A DNA stretch of 64,000 nt from Diplolepis rosae. Taxonomy: Eukaryota > Arthropoda > Insecta > Hymenoptera > Diplolepididae. Below, piece after piece: positions 13,901 to 25,900 of this stretch (within the stretch, counting starts at the first letter, position 1; every line of letters begins with the position of its first letter). The DNA lies in contig JAPYXD010000522.1 of NCBI GenBank assembly GCA_030998225.1, positions 1,984,001 through 2,048,000 on the forward strand. Reading direction: 5' to 3'. The position numbers were made by a program, and so were the translations under genes. The notes under the pieces were generated by a model that did no database searches, had not been told where the DNA came from, and was given only the letters and a program-made list of their open reading frames with translations.

Positions 13901-16900
13901 ACTTCATATTTCAGAAAAGTATGTCATGTAAATGTGCATAGAACTTGAGATTTTGCTCTTTTCGCAGTTGCATAAATTCGTCTAACTTGCCAGAAATCAA
14001 ATTTTCTGAACGCCAGATATGAGTCGAAAATCGTGTCACAACTTCTGTCGGCCGGCTTGAAGTCGAACTCAAAAGCAGGTAGCAGATCATGACAATGGAA
14101 GAAACAAACCGTACGCGCGTGGCGTACTCCTAATTGAAAATTAATATTATCCCTCATTAGCCCATGAGATTGAAAATCGTTAAGTTTTTTTGCAAAACAC
14201 ATAATATGAGTGTCATGCATGAAATCATAAATATTTGAGAAAATCATGCGTCACTTGCATTCAGAAATATGGTTTTTCCATTAGAATTTCTGTATATGCA
14301 TTTCTGGATTATTCAAATTATTTATCAACCAAGTAACATTTTGAGATTGCGTTACTCTTTGTAAAAGAGTAACATTTTAAGCTCACGTGACTACGAAAGA
14401 CATGGGGCATGCCATCAGTGTTTTGCGAAGGGAACAAGTGTTGGAGCAAACACTAGTGACATAAAACTGACTGCCGATATGATACGAGACATTTCCAAAA
14501 CTCATGTAATAAATTGACTTCGTAGACGGTCGAAAAAAACTATGACGTCCTCCTATTCATTAAAGTTTTAAATCTCCAGCTGATTGACAAAACCTTAACG
14601 AAGCGAAAGAATCGTATTAAAAAGTTCGCGTCGAATGGGAAGATGGTTTTTTATTCAAAAAAAAAATATATAATTTTCTGGAATTTGGGGTCTATTTGAA
14701 CGCTCAATTGCTCCGAGCTACAACGGCATTTCTGATTCGTAGTTTAGCATGGATGATAAAGCAATGTTTCAACTTCATATTGCAGAAAAGTATGTCATGT
14801 AAATGTGCATAGAACTTGAGATTTCGCTTTTTCGCAGTTGCCTAAATTCGTCTAACTTGCCAGAAATCAAATTTTCTGAATGCCAGATATGAGACGAAAA
14901 TCGTCTCACAACTTCTGTCGGACCGCTTGAAGTCGAACTCAAAAGCAGGTAGCAGATCATGACAATGGAAGCAATAAACTGTACGCGTGGCGTACTCCTA
15001 ATTGAAAATTAATATTATCCCTCATTAGCCCATGAGATTGAAAATCGTTAAGTTTTCTTGCAAAACACATAATATGAGTGTCATGCATGAAATCATAAAT
15101 ATTTGGCTATAGTACATACTTATATCAGAAAAAATAGGTCATAGCAAAAAATACTTCAAGTTCAAGCATTAAATTTTAAATAATACTTAGATATTAATGA
15201 AAGATTACAATCCCTTTTGAGAAATTTAAGAAGAAAGTATGAATAGGACATATTTTCTCTATTTTAAGATGTATTATAGTCAAAATAGCATACGTGAAGA
15301 AAATGAAGACTCACAGATGGTTTATGTGCTCCTTTGTGGTATATTAAGTATATTAAGTGAAACAGGAAATTCAATTTACTTAAGGCTCTATCGGCCTTAA
15401 GGAACACATTCTCATCATGACACTCGCGCTTCGCGCTCGATTTTCTGTATGCATTTTTGTAACTTTTTAATAAATTGCATGATTATTGATAAATTTATTT
15501 TCTTCCAAATATGTCAAAAAGGAAAAACAATCGTAGACTTTATTTAAGGAAACGATTTTGCAGAACAACGCTTATTTCGTATCTCACATATTTTGGTGAA
15601 ACAAATCGAACTTTTTCAATATTAAAAATCAAAAAATTAAAATATACATCCTGTCGAGAAATTTCTCCATAAGAATGTGTAGACCTTATTTAGCCAAACA
15701 ATTTTTTATCTCAAAGTTTTTTTTGTATCTCACATATTTTGTCTAAAAAATGGAATTTTTGAATTTTAATCGTATTTTTTGGAATTGAAACGAAAAATAT
15801 ATGTTTTATCAGAAACTGTGTGAGACAAAACTTGTAGATCTTTTTGAAACTAACAACTTTGTATTCTTACGTTTTTTTCTTATTTTACATATTATTGTTA
15901 AAAAATTGAATTTTGGATTTTCAATAGTTTTTTTTTAATTAAAAAGAAAAATATGCATCTTATGAAAAAATGTTACAATTCAAATTTGTAGGTCTTTATT
16001 TATTCAATAATATTGTATCATAACGTTTTTTCACGACCTACAGACAGACGGACAGACGGACAGACAGACAGACAGACACTTTCGTAAAAACAATTTTTTC
16101 TGACTCAGACGGTCTCAAAACGTAAAGATTTGATGAAAATATCGAAAGTCATATTTAACATAAAACCAATACCTTCTCATCCATGATGAGAATGAAAAAA
16201 ACTACATAGAAGTATTAATTCTGAGTACATCATCAAATCGCAATATCAAAATGAAGTTGGAACTTTGCTTTATCATCCATGCAAAAACTACGAATCAGAA
16301 ATGCCGTTTAGCTCGGAGCAATTGAGCGTTCAAATAGACCCCAAATTCCAGAAAATTATATATTTTTTTTGAATAATAAACCAACTTCCCATTCGACGCG
16401 AACTTTTTAATACGATTCTTTCGTTTCGTAAAGGTTTTCTCTATCAGCTAGAGATTTAAAACTTTAAAGAATAGGAGGACGTCATAGTTTTTTTCGACCG
16501 TCTACAAAGTCAATTTATTGCATGAGTTTTGGAAATGTCTCGTATCATATCGGCAATCAGTTTTATGCCACTAGTGTTTGCTCCAACACTTGTTCCCTTC
16601 GCAAAACACTGATGGCTTGCCCCATGTCTGCCATAGTCACGTGAGCTTGAAATGTTACTCTTTTACAAAGAGTAACGCAATCTCAATAAGTTACTTGTTT
16701 GATAAATAATTTGAATAATCCAGAAATGCATATACAGAAATTCTAATGGAAAAACCATATTTCTGAATGCAAGTGACGCATGATTTTCTCAAATATTTAT
16801 GATTTCATGCATGACACTCATATTATGTGTTTTGCAAGAAAATTTTACGATTTTCAATCTCATGGGCTAATGAGGGATAATATTAATTTTCAATTAGGAG

Positions 16901-19900
16901 TACGCCACGCGTACAGTTTATTGCTTCCATTGTCATGATCTGCTACCTGCTTTTGAGTTCGACTTCAAGCGGTCCGACAGAAGTTGTGAGACGATTTTCG
17001 TCTCATATCTGGCATTCAGAAAATTTGATTTCTGGCAAGTTAGACGAATTTATGCAACTGCGAAAAGAGCAAAATCTCAAGTTCTATGCACTTTTACTTG
17101 ACATACTTTTCTGCATTATGAAGTTGGAACTTTGCTTTATCATCCATGCTAAACTACGAATCAGAAATGCCGTTTAGCTTGGAGCAATTGAGCATTCAAA
17201 TAGACCACAAATTCCAGAAAATTTTATATTTTTTTTTTGAATAAAAAACCAACTTCCCATTCGACGCGAACTTTTTAATACGATTCTTTCGCTTCGTAAA
17301 GGTTTTCTCTATCAGCTAGAGATTTAAAACTTTAAAGAATAGGAGGACGTCATAGTTTTTTTCGACCGTCTACGAAGTCAATTTATTACATGAGTTTTGG
17401 AAATGTCTCGTATCATATCGGCAGTCAGTTTTATGCCACTAGTGTTTGCTCCAACACTTGTTCCCTTCGCAAAACACTGATGGCTTGCCCCATTCCTTAC
17501 CTAGTTGAATAAGTTTGAAATGTTACTCTTTTCGGAAAAGTAACTCAATCTGAAAAGTTACTCTTCTGGAAGTATTTCGAATAATCTAGTAATGCATATT
17601 CGGAAATTGTAATGGAAAAACTATACTTTCTGAATGCAAGCGATGCATGATGTTCTCAAATATTTATGATTTGATTCATGACACTTATATTATGTGTTTT
17701 GCACAACAACTTTACGATTTTCAATCTCATGGGCTAATGAGGGATAATATTAATTTTCAATTAGTAGTACGCCATGCGTACAGTTTATTGCTTCCATTGT
17801 CATGTTCTGCTACCTGCTTTTGAGTTCGACTTCAAGCGGGCCGACAGAAGTTGGGAGACGATTCGTCCTATAGCACATATGCACATATGCAATCTTCGCG
17901 GACTTCGCACATGTAGGGTTAAAATATAAGGTGTGTTTTTTGCGGTCATTTTTTTTTAACTCGAAGTTAATATATTGTCGCGTGTCCCAAGGGTTGCACG
18001 CGTGTAAGTGTTATCCCGAAGTTAGGTATCAAAGTCTTTTGATATATAGAGGTATTGTTTATTGCTCTTATTGTATTTTTTCGTTACCTGATCTAGGGAT
18101 AAATTTCCGTCACTATGAGAATTTCTTTCTTAATTTCCCGTCTCACAATTCGTCACAAGTTTGGGTTTGAGACGTCTCAAACTTCTATATCATAATTATC
18201 AGAACAGAACGACTTTAGTTGCCACAACCCTTTGTCAGTTTTAGGCAACTGAACTAATGCCTCTAATTCATTGAAACCAGACCATTTTTTGCGTGTAGTA
18301 TAGTTCGAGCATCAATATTTTTTAGTGCTACTGAGACTATCTTCATTGTTAATTGAATAAACTGGTCAGTAAAATAAACCAAAGAATGAATTGTCGGTTG
18401 CATGTTTTATAAATCAAAGTTTTTCCATTATCAACTCACCTACGAAGCAGTTAGCAAGACTTATTCCTCGGAGATTATCAACTAAGGTCATGAAGCAGAA
18501 AGGATCACTCAGCCATTTGTCATTTGGATACGTCTTACGTAATAAAATTATGTAATCGTCGTAAACCCAACCTTAAAACAATCATGTTAATAAAATTATT
18601 AAAGAATGTTAACGAGATTTTTCTTATTCGCATAAAGCGAAGAGATGTATAACAGTTTTACTAAGGATTTGTAAGAAACTAATAGTTAATAAGAATAATG
18701 CTTACCAAAGCAATAAGTAAACGATTTTGTATTATTTTAAATGGTACTTTTTTGATAATTCAGAATGAGAGATTACTGATGTTACCTATTATATTATTTG
18801 ACTTTAAATGTTAAAAGTACATATCTTCGATATTTGCAGCACTACGCTGTATAAAAGTAACGAAATAAATGAATATAGATTCTCATGATTAAATATGGTT
18901 ATACCTGTGTGGAAAAATGTTCTGGCACAGATATGGAGGAAACTAGCCTGCCTGAATTCTAATTTGGCTCTAATCTACGGAAGCTTGTATTCGCCACTCC
19001 CGACAGTGTCCCAAATTTCTTCGGCCCTTCCGACAGAGCCGCAAGTGCCGAAACGACCAACAAAAACTTGCGACTGTGTCGGAGGTGAATTTAGCTAATG
19101 CCACCTACATGCTACATGTTTTGGAGTGAAGTGAAGCAAGGTAATTCAATTTTTCCATATATTACTTCCCGGCAAAAAGGACTGAATTGAGAAGGATTGA
19201 AAAATTCGCTTTTTCATGTGAAAATTGAGAATACTGAAATCTTTTTAATTCCATTTCTGTCTTATCTCTTTTAATTCTCTGGTGGGAGCAAGTTATCGGT
19301 CAATACTAATCTCTTCCAATTCCATTATGTGACTTCGGTGGCGACGCAATAATTCGTGAATTCTTTTCAATTCTCTCGAGCCGGAGTATTGAATTCGTTT
19401 CAATTCCACAATATTAATAATAATTATTATTTTAATGGAATAGAAAGAGATTGAATTGGTGAGCATAACATTTGCATAGCGGCATTAAGAAGAATCAAAT
19501 TTTTAGTAATCGAAAAACTTGAAAAGTAATGAATTTCATGGATAAAAAAATAGTGGAAATCATAGGAATAAAGAAAACTTTCCTCAAAAATTATAATAAT
19601 TATTATTAATATTGTGGAATTGAAACGAATTCAATACTCCGGCTCGAGAGAATTGAAAAGAATTCACGAATTATTGCGTCGCCACCGAAGTCACATAGTG
19701 GAATTGAAAGAGATTAGTATTGACCGATAACTTTATTGCTCCCACCAGAGAATTAAAAGAGATAAGACAGAAATGGAATTAAAAAGATTTCAGTATTCCC
19801 AATTTTCACATGAAAAAGCGAATTTTTCAATCCTTCTCAATTCAGTCCTTTTTGCCGGGAAGTAATATATGGAAAAATTGAATTACCTTGCTTCACTTTA

Positions 19901-22900
19901 CTCCAAAACATGTACCATGTAGGTGGCATTAGCTAAATTCACCTCCGACACAGTCGCAAGTTTTTGTTGGTCGCTTCGGCACTTGCGGCTGTGTCGGAAG
20001 GGCCGAAGAATCTTAGGACACTGTCAGGAGTGGCGAATACAAGACGCTTAGACTGGCATATATGTTACGAGCCACGATAATCCGTATTCCGCGGCGAAGG
20101 TGATTGGTTGGTTCTTTCTCGCTGTAAATCCTTGAAAGGAACCGGGAAATTTTGAATCCGGAAATGAAAATAAACACACGAATCTCGGTAAATGGAAGTT
20201 TAATTAATAAATGTTAATGTATTTCAAAACTGTTAAGTCTGGACTAACAGTGACGCCTAATTATTACTATATGGACCTTACGGATAAAAATACTACGATT
20301 CTACAAGTTCGACGAGTAAACTTGTAGACTATTTGAACGTGTCCAAATCAAAACTGAAACTGTCATACTTGCACTCTACAAAACTCATGCATCCTCTTCA
20401 CAGCTCTCCCCCACGCATCCCCTCTCTCTCAATTTCACACGCTGGCCCTCGCTAGGCCCAGCCCCAACTTCCCGAAGAAGCTCGACCGCGAGAATCCGAG
20501 TCCGAAGAACCCCGACTCGGGAAACCCCAGTCCTAGCCTCTAGCCTCAGCTGCAAGTTTTTTATGGCGCTTGCAGTGAAAGCGCAAAAGAAGGCAGTAAA
20601 GCAGTAAATCTTGAAGGATTACTTTTTACTTCCTTCTGGCGACCAGACATCCTATTTTAAATCTTTTAGGTCTACGTGAATAAATAGTTTCAATACCTAT
20701 TTGCCTGGCCATTCGGTTTAGTTTTTGCCTATCTAAAATAGAAATGCATGTTACCTCTATAAATCCCTAGCTCTATCTTAAACTTAGTTTATTTAAATTC
20801 TAACGTCCAGACTTAACCTTTCGTATCCTTAAAACTAGTATACATAGAAGTGATATATAACTTACAGAGAAATCTTAAAACTAATTTACAATGTCGAGTT
20901 TCTCGACGAGTACATATGTTGAACATTCGCAGAATAATCTTAGGTTTATTATTTAAAGATAGTAAATCTAGCTAAAGAATTTGTACGCTTTTCCCAAGGT
21001 CTTTTATGATTTTCAGCTGCACAACGTGGGAGAATAATTTCTTTAAGTAAGATGAGAATTTCCTGAATTAAACTATGTTTTTGTTTGAAATTGAAAATAC
21101 CGCGAGCTAGAATATACATATACCAACAACTAGCGACACTGTGGCAGGTGGCGAATACAAACTTCCGTATTAATCAGACAAACTGGATAGGCCTTACGGC
21201 TTTTTATATTTATTATATCTGGAAAAATATTCATCAAAAACTTTGAATTTATGAAGCTATATTAATCGAGCTTGTGTAGTAATTCAGATGTATCACTAAA
21301 CATATTTTTTATTGACAACTAACTTTACATCGTTAAACACTGAGGGTAAAAGAAACCATTAGTAGCTATTTTTTCATTTTAATATTTTGATCATTTATTT
21401 TTATTTCTTTTGAACAATCAAGCATCTTTTATAGTAATAACATTTTTTCTCAAAAATGCTTTGTGACTGTGTTTACCATAAAAAAAGAGATGTGCAACAC
21501 GGGATTAGTATATTGTGCAAGAAGGGAAAAAAACATTATTTTGCGAGTAAAATAAACATTTATTTTGCAAGTGTGAAGTTTGATGTCGAATCAAGCGAGG
21601 GCAACAATCACACGAGTAAAATAAATGTTTTTTTGTCTCTCAAACATTAAAACTGACTTGCAACAAACAAGATTAAGGACATTTTTCGAATTGGCCCGGA
21701 ATGAGTTTCTACCTGAAGCTTTCACTAGGGCAGGTGTCATGAGACATGATCATCTTTTGACAGCGCTGAGAAATCATATCCATTCGTTACGGAACTTAAA
21801 AATCCCTAATCTTTTATTATATTTGTATTCAATTTATCTTTGCAAATCATACCAAGCAGCAATGGATTTTTAATTATATCGTAATAGGTATTTATGATAG
21901 AAGGGAGAAAGAGGATGATTCTGACGAGTGTGAAGTTGCGCACGAGCGGAGCTACGGCGCAAAAACACGAGTGAGAATCATCCTCTTCCTTCCGTGTAGC
22001 ATACTTCATTTTTACTCATGCATTCACAGAAATGGCCGCTTTTTTTGCCTAAAACGCGAGAAGAAAATCCCCTTTTCGAGGTACACACGAAAAATGTCAG
22101 TCATAGAAGATTCGACAGAGACAATTTCACACTAGTTGAAGGTTTTCACAACGATGAAGTTCGCTGCCCATACTTTCAAATTTTTGCAACAAACTTACCC
22201 TTTGGTCCGTTAAATAGCGATACTTGATGGTGCAAAAAATGACGAAAAAATCACAGTTTCCAGGCAAAAAAGTTTCCATTTGTATGCATGCATGAAAAAA
22301 ACCATTGTGACGAATTATCATGTGTATTATCGTGTATTATGTTCGTTTCAATAAGATCTACAAATTTTGTATGACATGTTTTCATCGATCGATGAGGGTA
22401 AAATCTAAGGAAGAAAATTCTTTATTTTGCCAAAATTATAGCGAGGTTTCGTTGGCTGTGAGGTTTGTCAACCTTATCAGGCTCTATCAAATTAAAATAA
22501 CACCAAATAATAAACGTATTAAATTGTCATTAAAAAAAAAACCTTTTTATGCATTTTCAAACAAAAATAATTTTTGTATGACAATACACTCATACAATAC
22601 AATCTTATGTGGAAAATCACTTTCGCAATTTTCATCAAATCTGTACGTTTTGGGAACCCGGAAGTCTTTCTGTCTGTTCATCTGTCTGTCTATGTGTCGT
22701 AGTAGTAGAATAGTAGGTCGTATACTCGATAACTCTCAATAGAATTATCGGATTTATTTCAGCTATGTCATACTTAATCGAAGCCGAAAAAGTAAAGAAA
22801 AGTTCTTTAGCCAGCCACATCCGACTAAAATTGTCAAAATCGGAACATTTTTGGTGTTTTTGAAAAAATCCAAAATTTCAATACAGGTTTCTGATACTTC

Positions 22901-25900
22901 TCATAAATCTCTACTAATTTTTTTAATAACATTTTTTGATAAAACTAAAATTAGGAAAGTTACAGTACTTATATTAAATCTTGAAAAAAGTCAATATCTA
23001 AATTTCATTTTTCAGTTAAATTTTACGAAATACGGCAAAAAATTTATGACACAAAATTGTTTACTACATAAATGTCTACAAGTTTGAACAGAAAAATTTT
23101 TTCATAAGATTTATATTCTTTTTAATTCAAAAAAATACTATTGAAAATATAAAATTCAATTTTTTAACAACAATATGTAGAATAAGAAAAAAACATGAGT
23201 TTGCAATATTGTTCGTTTCAATAAGATCTACAAATTTTGTATGACATGTTTTCTGACAAAACGTATATTTTTCATTTTAATTGCAAGAGACACGATTAAA
23301 ATTCAAAAATACCATTATTTAAACAAAACATGTGACATACGAAAAAACCTTTAAGAAAGAAAATTATTTGCATAAATGAGGTCTGCAAATTCTCAGTAGG
23401 GGATTTTTTGACAAGCTGTATATTTTATGTTGTGGTTTAGAAAAAACCATATTGAAAATTAAAAATTCCACTTTTTAACCAAAATATGTGAGGTACAAAA
23501 TAAGCTTTAAAATAAAAATTCATTTGCTCAAAAACAGTCTACTCATTTTTGCCTTTTTGAGTTATGTGGAAAAAGATCAATTTTTTTATTCATGTAATTT
23601 ATTAGAAAGTTACAGAAATGTATACAGAAAATCAATCGCGAAGCGGGAGTGTCATGATGAAAACGTGTTCCTTAATACTGATAAAGCCTCTCATGTAAAT
23701 TAAATTTCTTTTTTCATTTTAAATAAAAAAATTTAGTAACTTTGTGAAAATGTAATTCACATGTACAATATTATAAAATTGACTTGAACACAGTATCAAA
23801 ATACAAGAAATAAACTTTTATGTATGTGAAGAATATAAAGAGTATTTTGGAGCACTGAGGGGGTGTTCTCATCGCACGGTTTCAGAGAATCGATTTTTTT
23901 TTTAATTTTTTCAAAGATTAGGGATCTAAGAACGATTCAAAGATGTACGACTTGTTTTACTATGGCAATTACGTCGCAAAAATTAAACTCAATTTCTCGC
24001 TTTTTTTCATTGGAAACTTTAAACGCGTTTTTCTCAAAACCACTTTTTCCAAACTGGTTTCCACGAATTCTAAGAAAGTAGTAAACGGATTTTGATAAAC
24101 TTTTTTTTAAATGTGTGGAAATGTACTCGCTATCGTCTGACGGACGTGTTTTCCCCTATTGTTTATAACAAATGTTTAATGAATTTTGAAAGATAAAAAA
24201 AAGGTGAAAAAAAACAATTTGTTTTTCTATATCACACCATTTTGAAAATTTTTATGATAAAAAAAAAACCTGTCAGACAATAACTACACTACCATAGATT
24301 AAGAAAAACATTTACTCTTTTGTTTCAGACAAGCCATTTTTGAAATTTGGTGGGAACCATCAACCAACTTTTTTTGGAAGGCCTATGTTCACAAGGGTGC
24401 AGTGGCCAAAACGTGCAAATTTTTTCATACAAATTTTCTGAATTTTGTAGTCTAAGGGCTGATAAAACTTTTGAAAGAAACCGCATTAAAAAATCGATTA
24501 TAGTTTTCTCACAGTAAAATTTCAAAAAACGCTTCGAAATAGGGCCAATCCATGAGAACACTCCCTTAAAACTGAATCTAAATTTTGTAGACTGATTCCA
24601 GTCATACGTGAGTTTTAAAAATCATTGCAAATGAAAAAATATTAATAAAATTAGTATAATTAATCAATTAAAAATAAGTTCTTTTATAATTTAAAAAATT
24701 TGTACAAAATTCAATATGCACTAAATATGTTTTATTTAATACATCCTTGTTATGAACACATAACGCTACCTATTTTGCGAGCGATAAGTTCCTGTTTATA
24801 GAAGTCAGGGCTATCATCATTATTCCCCTGAAATCAGGGTTATAATGAATAATTCTTTGTCTTCTTCCTTGGTTGTGGCAGCTTGCAATTCTGCAAATAG
24901 CCATATCAAAATATAATAATATGTCCTTCAGAATGTAGTCAAGGCAGTATGAGAGACTCAGCAAGCGGCAAGCAGCAATAGAGAACCAGCAAGTAGGCAA
25001 CAGGCAGACGGAGCTCGCGGTCAATTCCAGCAGAGCGAGAAGTGTCCCAAGTGGGCAATCACACCCGAACTCGCCGTAAAGGAGCAGGGGAGAACGGGAG
25101 ACCAGACACCCGGGGCAGCCCTCACCAGCCAAGTCCCAAGAACTCACAAGATAATATTACCGCAACTGAAGAACCTCCCCAACTCGCTCACAACGCTCGG
25201 ATCAGGATCGAACACGAGCTCTCTGTAGTCAAATTGTTCAGGCGGCAGACCGGGGAATCATCAGGACAAGAAACCGAAGAACCCCGGTCTGCCCTCCGAC
25301 AATAGCGGGCAGTTTAAGAAAAGATGGTAAACGAACGCGCCCCCTTTACGGACATTACCTTTTAATTTTTTAGCCAAACAAGTTTGCCGGTTTCGATTTC
25401 TAGGTTATGCTGCAAATATTGATTTTCTTACCACATACATCATATTGGTAATGGGATTAGCGCTTAATTGAGTTCCATTAGCTAATTTTACTTCTGATAA
25501 ATGATTTTTAGAGCATTAGAAGAGTCATCGAGAATAGACATAAGAAGACCAAACTAATGTAACTGAAAATAAGCATCTTTTTGTCGGAAGTACATTGATT
25601 GAGTACGGGAACTTCCCAAGAGATGGCGCTCCTGGAAGTAGCGTAAAAAAAAAGAACTCTTCGTGTACCTTTGCATGCATGCAGGTTGTCAATGTAACAT
25701 ATATTTATTATAAGAATGTTTACAAACATTTACAAATATTAAGCTTAATTTGCGGTTATGTTAGAATATTTTGAGCGAGCAGAAGGAAACCGCCATTTTT
25801 TTACACCACTTGCTTTTGCGCCATCAATCGAGAACTTCTTGTACCTTTTCCATGTACTTCCGACAAAAACGTGCTCAACTTTTGTGAAGTTCATGCATAA

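Larger units (their letters stand above)
12434..18296. mobile_element. ACACGC-ended TIR element split by foldback (intron 4, gene A)
   Basis: Left end ACACGCAAAAAAAGG and right end CCATTTTTTGCGTGT are inverted. In gene B the intact 494-bp version lies at 44,290-44,783. In gene A it is split by the 5.4-kb insertion at 12,832-18,193. No coding capacity seen. Confidence 0.65.

Noticed and set aside
13924..14247. 107-codon ORF in the foldback arm
   Set aside because: The other tandem units of the same sequence give different, shorter frames with stops, so it is not conserved as protein.
16020..16080. CRISPR-like or regulatory repeat array (GACA/GACG tract)
   Set aside because: It is a simple tetranucleotide microsatellite that recurs in every CATTCTCATC repeat (also 55,661 and 58,829).
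24770..25147. 125-codon minus-strand ORF overlapping exon 3 of gene A
   Set aside because: It reads exon 3 in a different frame, runs into the A-only insertion and is not preserved in unit B. The 58-bp exon with splice sites fits the protein phase instead.
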